In this document: one piece after another, positions 44,357-52,589 of the stretch
Layout of the letters: every line of letters starts with the position of its first letter
How positions within the stretch are numbered: position 1 is the first letter of the stretch
Assembly: GCA_049325315.1 (NCBI GenBank)
Contig: JBMONB010000114.1
Span: 9,852-73,851, forward strand
Origin: JAWLHU01 sp049325315
GTDB taxonomy: Bacteria > Bacillota > Sulfobacillia > Symbiobacteriales > Symbiobacteriaceae
DNA: 64,000 bases
Direction: 5' to 3'
Translations under genes and position numbers: made by a program
Notes under the pieces: generated by a model
Databases searched by the model: none
The model's input: only the letters and a program-made list of their open reading frames with translations
What the model was told of the DNA's origin: nothing

Positions 44357-47300
44357 GTGAAAGAGGGACCGCTGCTCTTTACCAAGTTTGTCCCGCCGGC
44401 GACGGCGAAGGATGTCATCTGGGTGGAGAGCTTCCTTCACAAGATGCAGCAGGCGGAGCGGTACGGGGTGATCCTGGTGCGGGCAGGGGCGGGCTACGGC
44501 AAGTCGACCATGCTCAGCGCCTACTTTTCTCGCGCTCGCCTGGAGCACTTCTGGCTGACGCTGACCGAGGAAGATGCCGAGCTGGCGGTCTTCCTGGAGA
44601 ACCTGATTCATGCGGTTCGGAGCCGGCGGCCCCGGGCGCTGGCCGAGGCAGGGCGCATCCTTCGGGAGAGCGAGGACCTGAACCGCTCCTGGAAGTTCAT
44701 TCTGAACGCCCTGATCAACGAGCTGCATGGGATGGGCGAGGAGGACCTCTACCTGGTGATCGAGGACTGCCACCTGGTGCAGGAGGCGACGGAGATCAAC
44801 CGGGCGCTGGAATACCTGCTCCGGCACAGCCCGCCCACCCTGCGGGTGGTGTTGACCTCCCGCTACCCCTTCACCTTCCTGCCGGTCAGCGAGTGGAAGC
44901 TGAAGGGGCGGCTGCTCCTGGTCGACGAGGAGGATCTGGCCTTCGACGAGCGGGAGATCAGCCAGTTCATGCGCGCCCGCAAGAACCGGAAGCTCTCCCG
45001 CCAGGAGGCGGCGGCGATACGCGAGGTGACCGAGGGCTGGCCGATTGCGGTGGAGATGATCGCCGGGGCGGTCACCGAGTCGGAGCCGCTGGAGATGGTG
45101 CTGGCCGACATGCGGGCCAGCGCCGGCGACCTCTTCTCCTTCCTCGCCGCCGATGTGCTGGAACGGCTGCCGGCGGAGCTGCGGGAGTTTGTGCTGCGGG
45201 CGGCCACCCTGCACAGTTTGAACGAGGCGGTCTGCACCGCCCTCTTTGGCGACCAGGCCCGCCACTTCCTGACCGAAGCGCTGCAGCGGGGGGCCCTCCT
45301 CCAGGACTACGGGCGCGGGAACTACGGGTTTCACCGGCTCTTCCGGGACTTTCTGCTGTACACGGCGGAGCTGGAGGGGGTCGACGTGGCCGGGCTGCGC
45401 CGCCAGGCGGCCGACTACTACCTGGCGCAGGGGCTCCGGGAGGAGGCGGTGGAGTACATGCTGGAGGGCGGGGCGCACCAGGAGGCGGCCCGGCTGATTC
45501 TCCAGCTCGCCCCCGAGATGCTCCAGCACGCCCGCTTCCAGACGGTGCTGCACTGGCTCCACTCCCTGCCCCAGGAGGTCTACGCGGCGACCCCCGCCGT
45601 CTACCTGCTGCGGGGCGATATCAAGCGGACGCTGAGCGGCTTTCACGAGGCGTTGGCGGTCTATGAGGAGGCAGAGCGGCTCTACCGGCAGCAGGACGAC
45701 CAGCACGGGGTCTCCGAGGTGCTGATGCGCAAGGCGCTGGTCTTCCTGGACACCGTCAACCCGGCCAAGGCGGAGCCGCTTCTCATGCGGGCGCTGCAGA
45801 TCAAGGAGGGGCTGCGCCGGGCGCAGACCCAGCCGCTGCTCACCCTGATCGCTGAGAACAAGGTGAACCAGGGCCGCCTGGAGCAGGCCCGCCAGATCGT
45901 GGAGCGGCAGAAGCAGCAGGGGGCGGAGCCCGGGGCGCTGGTGGAGGCCCGGCTGCTGCTGCGTCTGGGCCGGCTCACCGAGGCGGTCGCCTTTATCGAG
46001 GAGCGGCTGGCCAACCCCGACTATTTACATGATGAACAGCCCAAGGCGCACCGGGAGCTGCGCCTGGTGCTCTCCCTGCTCTATAACCTGATGGGCCGGC
46101 GCAACCAGGAGTCGATGGAGCTGGCCCGGGAGGTGCTGCTCACCTCCCAGCGGGTTGGCTCCCGCTTCACTGAGTCGGTGGCGAACTCGCGGCTGGGCCA
46201 CGCCCACCTGACCGATGGCGACCTGGAGCGGGCGATCGGCTACTACCGGGAGGCCGCCCGGCTCTCCGACAATATCCGGGTGCAGCGGGCCAAGGGAGAG
46301 CCCCACTGGGGGCTGACACTGGCCTACGCCTACCTGGGCGATGAGGAGAACTGCCGCCTCTACGCCGACTCGGGCACCGCCATCTGCATGGAGGCGAACG
46401 ACCTCTGGCTGGCCGCTATGGTCCGCATGGCCCGGGGCGTGGGGCTCTATGTACAGGGCGCCTGCGCCGACGCCCTGGAGACGCTCCGCTCGGCCCGCAT
46501 GATGCTCCGGCAGGCGGGCGACGAGCACCACCTGGCGGTGGGGCTGCTCTGGGAGGCGCTGACCATCTGGCGGATGGGGGACACCGCGCTCTTTCGCACC
46601 GCGGCCGAGGAGCTGGCAGCGGCGCTCCGGCTACGTCCCAGCACCTTCGTGCTCCAGCGCCGGCACCTGTGGAGCCCCCGGGACCTGGGCGAGCTGAAGC
46701 GCTTCCTCATCGCCTGCCGGGAGGAGGCGGGGGTCGACCTGGGTGGCCCGAGCGGCCCCTACCACCCCGGCTATACCCTGAACGTGAGAACCCTGGGCGA
46801 GTTCGGCGTCAGCCGGGGCAGCGAAGCGGTCACCCCTCAGGAGTGGACCCGCGACAAGGCGAAGCGCCTCTTTCAGATCATGCTCTCCCGCCGGGGGCAG
46901 TACCTCTCGCGGGATTACCTGATCGACACCCTCTGGCCCGACAAGACCCGGGAGCTGGGGGCCAAGAACCTGAAGGTGACGCTCTCCACCCTGAACACGA
47001 TTCTGGAGCCCCGCCGCCCGGAGGAGACGGCCCACTTCGTCATTCGCTCCGGTGACCGCTACGGCCTGATCGACGTCGACTCCCTTCAGGTCGATGGCGA
47101 CCGCTTTGCCGTGCTGGCGAACCGGGGGCTGGCCTACGCCCGCCGGGGAATGGAGGCGCATGCGGCGGAGCGCCTTGAGCAAGCGCTTGCTTTGTATACC
47201 GGCGACTTCCTGGAGGATGCGGTCTACGAGGAGTGGGCGGCCGCGGAGCGGGAGCGGCTGCGCCGGCTCTACCTGGAGGCGGCGGAGGCGATGGCGCAGA

Positions 47301-47539
47301 TTCACCTGACCGGCGGGCGCTACGCGGAGTGCCTGGCGCTCTGCGAGCAGATCCTGGCGAAGGACAACTGCTGGGAGAACGCCTACCGGCTCATGATTCT
47401 CTGCCATGCCCGAGCGGGGGAGAAGGCCCGTGCGGTGCAGGTCTACCAGCAGTGCAAGCAGGTCCTTCACGAGACGCTGGGCGTCCGCCCCTCGCAGGAG
47501 ACGGTGACGCTGCTAAAAGAATCGATCAAGGGGTTATAG
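44357..47539 (+). CDS. MalT-like STAND ATPase with C-terminal SARP-type DNA-binding and BTAD domains (regulator 2)
   Basis: 1060 residues from the GTG at 44357, chosen because the start then lines up with regulator 1 (LLFTKFVPP versus VLTAKLLPP); the ATG at 44321 has no ribosome-binding site. Walker A is GAGYGKST (residues 44-51), Walker B LYLVIEDCHL, then VVLTSRYPF and VTEGWPIAVEMI. Long TPR-like helices fill residues about 340-800. From about residue 808 (LNVRTLGEFGVSRGSEAV) comes the winged helix (RLFQIMLSRRGQYLSRDYLI) and the BTAD (YTGDFLEDAVYEEWAAAERERL). Same architecture as regulator 1 but clearly diverged in the sensor. It precedes a histidine phosphatase and the KAS-III 2 promoter. 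Confidence 0.88.
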   Translation: MKEGPLLFTKFVPPATAKDVIWVESFLHKMQQAERYGVILVRAGAGYGKSTMLSAYFSRARLEHFWLTLTEEDAELAVFLENLIHAVRSRRPRALAEAGRILRESEDLNRSWKFILNALINELHGMGEEDLYLVIEDCHLVQEATEINRALEYLLRHSPPTLRVVLTSRYPFTFLPVSEWKLKGRLLLVDEEDLAFDEREISQFMRARKNRKLSRQEAAAIREVTEGWPIAVEMIAGAVTESEPLEMVLADMRASAGDLFSFLAADVLERLPAELREFVLRAATLHSLNEAVCTALFGDQARHFLTEALQRGALLQDYGRGNYGFHRLFRDFLLYTAELEGVDVAGLRRQAADYYLAQGLREEAVEYMLEGGAHQEAARLILQLAPEMLQHARFQTVLHWLHSLPQEVYAATPAVYLLRGDIKRTLSGFHEALAVYEEAERLYRQQDDQHGVSEVLMRKALVFLDTVNPAKAEPLLMRALQIKEGLRRAQTQPLLTLIAENKVNQGRLEQARQIVERQKQQGAEPGALVEARLLLRLGRLTEAVAFIEERLANPDYLHDEQPKAHRELRLVLSLLYNLMGRRNQESMELAREVLLTSQRVGSRFTESVANSRLGHAHLTDGDLERAIGYYREAARLSDNIRVQRAKGEPHWGLTLAYAYLGDEENCRLYADSGTAICMEANDLWLAAMVRMARGVGLYVQGACADALETLRSARMMLRQAGDEHHLAVGLLWEALTIWRMGDTALFRTAAEELAAALRLRPSTFVLQRRHLWSPRDLGELKRFLIACREEAGVDLGGPSGPYHPGYTLNVRTLGEFGVSRGSEAVTPQEWTRDKAKRLFQIMLSRRGQYLSRDYLIDTLWPDKTRELGAKNLKVTLSTLNTILEPRRPEETAHFVIRSGDRYGLIDVDSLQVDGDRFAVLANRGLAYARRGMEAHAAERLEQALALYTGDFLEDAVYEEWAAAERERLRRLYLEAAEAMAQIHLTGGRYAECLALCEQILAKDNCWENAYRLMILCHARAGEKARAVQVYQQCKQVLHETLGVRPSQETVTLLKESIKGL

Positions 47540-47543
47540 CAAC

Positions 47544-48104
47544 ATGTCGCCCATCTACCTGATCCGGCACGCCGAGGTTCATCCGATTGAGGGGCTGCCC
47601 GCTGCCCAGTGGCCCCTGACCGAGCGGGGCCGCCAGCAGGCGGAGGCGATCGCAGGGCTCCCGTTCTGGGGCGAGGTCCGGGCGGTCTACAGCAGCCCGG
47701 AGGCGAAGGCGATGGAGACCGTCGCCCCCGCCGCCCGCCGGTACCAACTCCCGGTCACCCCGGTCGATGACCTGCGGGAGCTGGAGCGGACCCCGGGACT
47801 CCACCCCGACTACCACGCCGCGGTCGCCGCCTGCTTCGCCGAGCCCGAGCGCTCCTGCAACGGGGGCTGGGAGCCGGCAGGGGCTGCCCGGCGGCGGATC
47901 ACGGAGGCGATCGCGCAGATCGCCCGGCAAGAGGGGCCGGTGGCCGTGGTCTCCCACGGCCTGGTCTATGCCCTCTTCCTGGCGGGGCTCAATGGCTGCC
48001 CGGCGCCGACGGTTCCCGAGTGGCGGGCGATCCCCATGCCGGGCTGGGCGGTGGTGGACCTGACCACCCGGCAGGTGATGCACCCCTTCAGCCCGGTGGT
48101 GTAA
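47544..48104 (+). CDS. histidine phosphatase family protein (phosphoglycerate-mutase-like)
   Basis: 186 residues. IYLIRHAEVHP carries the RHx catalytic histidine, LTERGRQQAEAIA and VYSSPEAKAMETVAP the phosphate-binding arginine region equivalents (the usual SSPLxRAxxTA arginine is replaced by Lys), and VVSHG the second catalytic histidine. It is a phosphatase rather than a metabolic mutase by length. It starts 4 bases after the regulator 2 stop, so it is coupled to it. The stop codon lies inside the SARP-type repeat of the next promoter. Confidence 0.83.
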   Translation: MSPIYLIRHAEVHPIEGLPAAQWPLTERGRQQAEAIAGLPFWGEVRAVYSSPEAKAMETVAPAARRYQLPVTPVDDLRELERTPGLHPDYHAAVAACFAEPERSCNGGWEPAGAARRRITEAIAQIARQEGPVAVVSHGLVYALFLAGLNGCPAPTVPEWRAIPMPGWAVVDLTTRQVMHPFSPVV

Positions 48105-48132
48105 CTCGGCTGTTACTCTAACCGGGTAGGCT
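48101..48132 (+). promoter_or_regulatory. SARP-type operator-promoter, KAS-III 2
   Basis: GTAACTC (48101) and GTTACTC (48112) start 11 bp apart; the second ends exactly 8 bp before TAGGCT (48127-48132), a -10-like box. Start of transcription would be near 48139, about 32 bases before the ATG. The first repeat overlaps the stop codon of the phosphatase gene. Confidence 0.68.
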
Positions 48133-48170
48133 GGAGCGGAAGGCACGAACCGGTAGAGGGGGATGCGGAG

Positions 48171-49190
48171 ATGGCGCTGGAGCTTGTCCCGGTCGGACTG
48201 CTTGACTTTGAGATCTACCTGCCGGACCGGTTTATCACCGCGGCCGATATCGCCGCGGAATCGAAGATTCCCGAGCAGGTGATCCGCGAGAAGTTTGGCA
48301 TTAACCAAAAGCCGGTGGGCGGCCCCGATGATCACTGCGTGTCGATGGCGACCGTGGCGGCCCGGCGGCTGTTGACACGCACGGGGATCCGTCCCGAGGA
48401 GATCGACCTGATCATCTACCCCGGCGAGGAGTACAAGGAATATATCTGCTGGACCGGGGCGATCAAGATCCAGAAGGAGTTGGGCGCCGACCGCTGCTGG
48501 GCCTTCGACCTGCCCTACCGCTGCGCCGCCACCTCCCTGGCGCTGAAGGTGGCCAAGGATCTCATGCAGGTCAACCCCGAGCTGAAGACGGTCCTGATCG
48601 CCGGCGGCAACACCAACGCCTATATGGTCAACTACCAGGACCCGAACTCCAGCTTCATGTTCGACATGGGCCCGTCGGGCCATGCGGCGATCCTGAAGCG
48701 GGGGCAGGAGCAGAACCGGCTGCTGGGCAGCGGGATCGTGACCGAGCCGGTCTTCGCCGACGATGTGATCCCCCTGCTGGGCGGCACGAAGGTGCCCGTC
48801 ACCCACGAGGCGGTGGATCAGAAGCTCTGGCAGCTCCAGGTGACCGACCCGGAGCGAATGAAGAAGGACCTGGCCGAGCGGTCGCTGCCGGCCTTCCTCC
48901 GGGCGTGCGACATCGCCCTGGCGGAAAGCGGGCTGACCCGGGCCGATATCAACTTCTTCGGCATGGTGCATATCAAGCCATCGGCGCACCAGGCGATCCT
49001 CCGCGAGCTGGGCGTGAGCCCCGAGCGGTCGGTCTACCTGAGCGACTACGGCCACCTGGGCCACACCGACCCCTACCTCTGCCTCAAGCTGGGCCTGGAG
49101 CAGGGCAAGGTGAAGCCGGGGGACAACGTGCTGCTGCTGGGAGCGGGAACGGGCTATGCCTTCACGGCTTCCGTCTTCCGCTGGGGCTAG
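48171..49190 (+). CDS. ketoacyl-synthase III (FabH)-like enzyme 2 of the thiolase superfamily
   Basis: 339 residues, paralogue of the gene at 19921. Catalytic Cys118 is in FDLPYRCAATS, His267 in GMVHIKPSAHQ, and His295 in SDYGHLGH replaces the FabH asparagine; the shared motifs GEEYKEY, IAGGNTN and YLSDYGH place both in one subfamily. The alanine-rich surroundings of the nucleophile differ from copy 1 (RCAATS versus RCGTWV), so acyl specificity may differ. GGGGGATGCGGAG precedes the ATG. The gene stands alone between its own SARP-type promoter and a terminator. Confidence 0.82.
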   Translation: MALELVPVGLLDFEIYLPDRFITAADIAAESKIPEQVIREKFGINQKPVGGPDDHCVSMATVAARRLLTRTGIRPEEIDLIIYPGEEYKEYICWTGAIKIQKELGADRCWAFDLPYRCAATSLALKVAKDLMQVNPELKTVLIAGGNTNAYMVNYQDPNSSFMFDMGPSGHAAILKRGQEQNRLLGSGIVTEPVFADDVIPLLGGTKVPVTHEAVDQKLWQLQVTDPERMKKDLAERSLPAFLRACDIALAESGLTRADINFFGMVHIKPSAHQAILRELGVSPERSVYLSDYGHLGHTDPYLCLKLGLEQGKVKPGDNVLLLGAGTGYAFTASVFRWG

Positions 49191-49201
49191 CGCGCCTGGT
49201 T

Positions 49202-49229
49202 GGGCGCCTCGTGTTCGGGGCGCCCTTTT
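49202..49229 (+). terminator. intrinsic terminator after KAS-III 2
   Basis: GGGCGCC and GGCGCCC form the stem around a 10-base loop, followed by TTTT, 11 bases after the stop codon. Confidence 0.87.
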
Positions 49230-49282
49230 CACGCCCCGACGCGTAGTGCTTTCGGCTCATCTTCGGCGTTGATGGCCCCAGG

Positions 49283-49325
49283 GTAACTCTCGTGTAACTG
49301 TGTCGCAACTGATCGTGGATACCAT
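49283..49325 (+). promoter_or_regulatory. SARP-type operator-promoter, hydrolase-SDR-thiolase operon
   Basis: GTAACTC (49283), GTAACTG (49294) and GCAACTG (49305) start exactly 11 bp apart; the last ends 8 bp before TACCAT (49320-49325). The arrangement is almost the same, base for base, as the one at 19842. Transcription would start near 49332, 28 bases before the ATG at 49360. Confidence 0.75.
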
Positions 49326-49359
49326 CTTCTTAAGCGGCTTTCGGGGAGGGATTGCTTCG

Positions 49360-50163
49360 ATGCCTTCGGCGCTTGTCAATGGGATCGAGCTTCAGTACCA
49401 GTGGCAGGGACGGGAAGACGGGCCTGTGCTGGTGCTTGTCAACGGGCTGTTGACCGACCTTTCCAGCTGGAATGGGCATCTGGAGGCCTACGTGGGACAG
49501 TTTCGGGTCCTGACCTACGACTGCCGGGGGCAGGGCGGCTCTTCCAAGCCCGAGGCAGGGCCGTACCGGCCCGAGGATCATGTGGCCGACCTGGTGGGGC
49601 TGCTGGATTCGCTGGGGGTGGAGTCGGCCGCGCTCCTGGGTGTCTCCAACGGAGCGCTGGTGGCCATGCGCTTCGCGGCGCTCTACCCGCACCGGGTCTC
49701 AGCGCTGGTGCTGGCCAATGCCTACGGGCGGGCCGACACGGCGATGCAGGTGAAGCTCCAGTCGTGGCTCTCGGCCATGGCGGCTGGCGGTCCGGCGGTC
49801 CGGTTCGACGTCTCCCTGGCCTGGATCTGGGGCGCCTCCTTCCTCAACCGGGCGTATGAGGCGCTCAAGCCCTGGCGGGAGAAGGGTTCGGCTATTCCCG
49901 TTCACGCGGCAAACCACCTGATTGAGGGCGCCAAGCACCACGATGTGTTGGAGATGCTGCCCAATATCACCTGTCCGACCCTGATCATGGTGGGCGATGA
50001 GGATGTGCTCACCCCGCTCTCCTACAGCCATGAGCTGCAGCGGCACATCGCCGGCAGCCGGGTTGCGATGCTCTCGCAGGCGGGGCACGCCATGTTCCTG
50101 GAGCAGACCGCTCGCTTTACGGAGGTGGCCTCAGCGTTTCTGCGCGAGGCGCTCCTCCCCTAA
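49360..50163 (+). CDS. alpha/beta hydrolase, first gene of the SARP-box operon
   Basis: 267 residues. The ATG at 49360 has GGGGAGGG about 9 bases upstream and lies just downstream of the inferred transcription start; a GTG at 49300 would lie within the operator and is rejected. Nucleophile Ser96 is in LLGVSNGALVA, the acid is in MVGDEDVLTP and the base is in SQAGHAMFLEQ. The oxyanion-loop histidine of HG is replaced by Asn (LVNGLLTD). The pattern resembles 3-oxoadipate enol-lactonase-like and C-C hydrolases. Followed 25 bases later by an SDR and then a thiolase, so it probably opens or trims a beta-oxo substrate; this is inference. Confidence 0.85.
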   Translation: MPSALVNGIELQYQWQGREDGPVLVLVNGLLTDLSSWNGHLEAYVGQFRVLTYDCRGQGGSSKPEAGPYRPEDHVADLVGLLDSLGVESAALLGVSNGALVAMRFAALYPHRVSALVLANAYGRADTAMQVKLQSWLSAMAAGGPAVRFDVSLAWIWGASFLNRAYEALKPWREKGSAIPVHAANHLIEGAKHHDVLEMLPNITCPTLIMVGDEDVLTPLSYSHELQRHIAGSRVAMLSQAGHAMFLEQTARFTEVASAFLREALLP

Positions 50164-50188
50164 CATTCGTAGCAGGAGGTAGTACCCA

Positions 50189-50926
50189 ATGAAGGATCTC
50201 CAGGGTAAGGTTGCGCTGGTTACCGGTTCCGCCCGCGGCCTCGGCAAGGCGATCGCTTTTGAACTGGCGCAGCGGGGCGCCGATATCATCATCAACGACA
50301 TTCCGCAGATGGAGGCCGACGCCCTCAAGACGGTGGAGGAGATTGCAGCCCTGGGCGTTAACGCCAAGTTCTACGCCGCCTTCGTCAACAACGAGGAGCA
50401 GGTGAACAAGATGGCCGAGGAGGTCGGCGCTGTCGACATTCTCGTCAACAACGCCGGCATCAACCGCGACGGCCACATGCGCAAGGCGAAGAAGGAGGAC
50501 TGGGACGCCGTTCTCGACGTCAACCTGACCGGCCCCTTCGTCACCACCAAGGCCTTCGTGCCGCAGATGGTCGCCCGCGGCTGGGGCCGGATCATCAACA
50601 TCGCCTCCTACGTGGGCCGCACCGGCGTCTTCGGCACCCCGTACTACGCTGCCTCCAAGGCCGGCCTGATCGGCTTCACCAAGGAGGTGGCGATCGAGGT
50701 CGCGAAGAAGGGTGTTACCGTGAACGCCCTGGCCCCGGGCTACATTCTGACCGAGATGATGCTCAAGTACCCGCAGGATCAGCTCGACGCCATCACCGCC
50801 AAGATCCCGGTGGGCCAGTGGGCCCAGCCCGAGGACATCGCCTACTGGGTCGGCGTCTGCGCCTCGCCCCGAGCCCACTACATGACCGGCGCTGTCATCG
50901 ACTGCAACGGCGGCTGGTACATGTAG
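50189..50926 (+). CDS. short-chain dehydrogenase/reductase, 3-oxoacyl reductase type
   Basis: 245 residues, AGGAGG before the ATG. Cofactor loop GSARGLG (residues 13-19), NNAG (87-90), catalytic Ser140 and Tyr153-x-x-x-Lys157 (YAASK). NDIP after the second strand places an acidic Asp37 at the cofactor-selecting position, which favours NAD(H). Overall it resembles FabG and acetoacetyl-CoA reductase (PhaB). With the neighbouring thiolase it could interconvert 3-hydroxyacyl- and 3-oxoacyl-CoA. Codon use is strongly biased, suggesting high expression. Confidence 0.88.
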   Translation: MKDLQGKVALVTGSARGLGKAIAFELAQRGADIIINDIPQMEADALKTVEEIAALGVNAKFYAAFVNNEEQVNKMAEEVGAVDILVNNAGINRDGHMRKAKKEDWDAVLDVNLTGPFVTTKAFVPQMVARGWGRIINIASYVGRTGVFGTPYYAASKAGLIGFTKEVAIEVAKKGVTVNALAPGYILTEMMLKYPQDQLDAITAKIPVGQWAQPEDIAYWVGVCASPRAHYMTGAVIDCNGGWYM

Positions 50927-50965
50927 GGTGGCACAACCCGAAGCAGATCAGGAGGGATCGCACAG

Positions 50966-52144
50966 GTGCGTGAAGTGGTGATTGTCTCGGCCGCCCGTAC
51001 CGCCATCGGCTCGTTCGGCGGCGCCCTCAGTTCCACCCCGGCCCACGAACTGGGCGCGACCGTGATCAAGGAGGTCCTGCGCCGGGCCAACGTGGCGCCG
51101 GAGCTGGTCGACGAGGTGATCATGGGCCAGATTCTGACCGCCGGCGAGGGGCAGAACCCGGCCCGCAAGGCTGCCCTGAAGGCGGGGGTTCCCGTCTCCA
51201 CCCCGTCCACCAGCGTCAACAAGCTCTGTGGCTCCGGCCTGAAGACCGTCTCCATGGCCGCCCAGGCGATCATGCTCGGCGACGCCGACGTGGTGGTGGC
51301 CGGCGGCCAGGAGTCGATGTCGATGGCCCCCTACCTGCTGCCCAAGGCCCGCACCGGCTACCGGATGGGCCACGGCGAGATCGTCGACTCGATGATCCTC
51401 GACGCCCTCTCCTGCTCCTGGGAGAACATCCACATGGGGATCACGGCCGAGAACATCGCCGCCCAGTACGGGATCAGCCGGGAGGAGCAGGACCGGTTCG
51501 CCACTGCCTCGCAGAACAAGGCGGAGGCGGCGATCAAGTCCGGCCGGTTCAAGGACGAGATCGTTCCGGTGATCATGCCCTCCAAGAAGGGCGATATCAC
51601 CTTCGACACCGACGAGTTCCCCCGGGCCGGCGTCACCGCAGATGCCCTGGCCAAGCTCCGCCCGGCCTTTAAGAAGGACGGCACCGTCACCGCCGGCAAC
51701 GCCTCGGGCATCAACGACGGCGCCGCCGCCGTGCTGCTCATGTCGGCCGAGAAGGCGGCTGAGCTGGGCCTGAAGCCGATGGCCGTGATCCGCGGCTACG
51801 GATCGGCGGGCGTGGAGCCGCGCATTATGGGCATGGGCCCGGTCCCGGCCACGCGCAAGGCGTTGGCCAAGGCGGGCCTGAGCCTGGAGCAGATCGATCT
51901 GATCGAGGCCAACGAGGCCTTTGCGGCCCAGTCGCTCGGCGTCACCCGGGAGCTCCAGTGGGACCTCGCCAAGGTGAACGTCAACGGCGGCGCCATCGCC
52001 CTCGGTCACCCGGTCGGCGCTTCGGGCGCCCGGGTGCTGGTTACCCTGCTGTTCGAGATGCAGAAGCGGGAGAGCCGGTATGGCCTGGCGACTCTCTGCA
52101 TCGGTGGCGGCATGGGCATCGCCATGGTGGTGGAGCGGGTGTAG
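50966..52144 (+). CDS. acetyl-CoA acetyltransferase / 3-oxoacyl-CoA thiolase
   Basis: 392 residues, GTG start with AGGAGGGA upstream. The thiolase residues are all present: Cys88 in SVNKLCGSGLK, His348 in AIALGHPVGASGAR and Cys378 in TLCIGGGMG, in the standard numbering of biosynthetic thiolases. It either condenses two acetyl-CoA or cleaves 3-oxoacyl-CoA. It is the last gene of the hydrolase-SDR-thiolase operon, closed by a strong terminator. Confidence 0.92.
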   Translation: MREVVIVSAARTAIGSFGGALSSTPAHELGATVIKEVLRRANVAPELVDEVIMGQILTAGEGQNPARKAALKAGVPVSTPSTSVNKLCGSGLKTVSMAAQAIMLGDADVVVAGGQESMSMAPYLLPKARTGYRMGHGEIVDSMILDALSCSWENIHMGITAENIAAQYGISREEQDRFATASQNKAEAAIKSGRFKDEIVPVIMPSKKGDITFDTDEFPRAGVTADALAKLRPAFKKDGTVTAGNASGINDGAAAVLLMSAEKAAELGLKPMAVIRGYGSAGVEPRIMGMGPVPATRKALAKAGLSLEQIDLIEANEAFAAQSLGVTRELQWDLAKVNVNGGAIALGHPVGASGARVLVTLLFEMQKRESRYGLATLCIGGGMGIAMVVERV

Positions 52145-52165
52145 GGCCGAACTGCATAAGCACTT

Positions 52166-52204
52166 GGGGTGCCTGTCTCGCCGTGGCGAGGGGCACCCCT
52201 TTTT
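52166..52204 (+). terminator. strong two-stem terminator after the thiolase gene
   Basis: GGGGTGCC/GGCACCCC form the outer stem and CTCGCC/GGCGAG the inner one, followed by TTTTT. It lies 21 bases after the stop. Confidence 0.92.
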
Positions 52205-52283
52205 CGCGTCCCCCATGATATGGAAGATGGTCGGATTCCATGGGAAGGCGTATGAGCGTAGGGCAGCGAGCGATGGCGGTCAG

Positions 52284-52589
52284 GTGAAGAAGGCGCAGGT
52301 GGAGCCGGACCGGGATCCGCCGGGGGCACGGGTGAACATCTCGGGCCTCACCACCTCGAATTCGAGTGGGACCATGTTACTCGATGCGCTGGTGCGCAAG
52401 CTGGGCCTGAGCGTAGACGAATACGTTCTGGAGTACGGCTACAACCAGGAGAAAAAGCAGATCGCACTCTACCCGGCCCATCCGAAGACAGTGGGCGCCG
52501 TAAAGGTCCGGCGACTGCTCCCTGTTCGCCGACACGGACAATCTCGCTTTGCCCGATTGCGCCGAGAAATTCGGAAAGTATGGCGTTGA
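52284..52589 (+). pseudogene. hypothetical 101-residue frame, probably truncated at its 3' end
   Basis: The N-terminal and middle part (VNISGLTTSNSSGTMLLDAL, LGLSVDEYVLEYGYNQEKKQ) look like a genuine protein sequence of unknown family. The last 25 residues or so are basic and lie antisense to the hydrolase C-terminus, so the natural end seems lost. There is no strong ribosome-binding site before the GTG used here. It reads tail-to-tail into the hydrolase gene with a 242-base overlap. Confidence 0.4.

Noticed and set aside
49300..49359. Upstream GTG start for the alpha/beta hydrolase
   Set aside because: It lies inside the SARP-type repeats, has no ribosome-binding site and adds no conserved residues; the ATG at 49360 has GGGGAGGG.
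50117..50878. 253-residue minus frame opposite the SDR gene
   Set aside because: The SDR on the other strand has complete cofactor and catalytic motifs; this frame has none.
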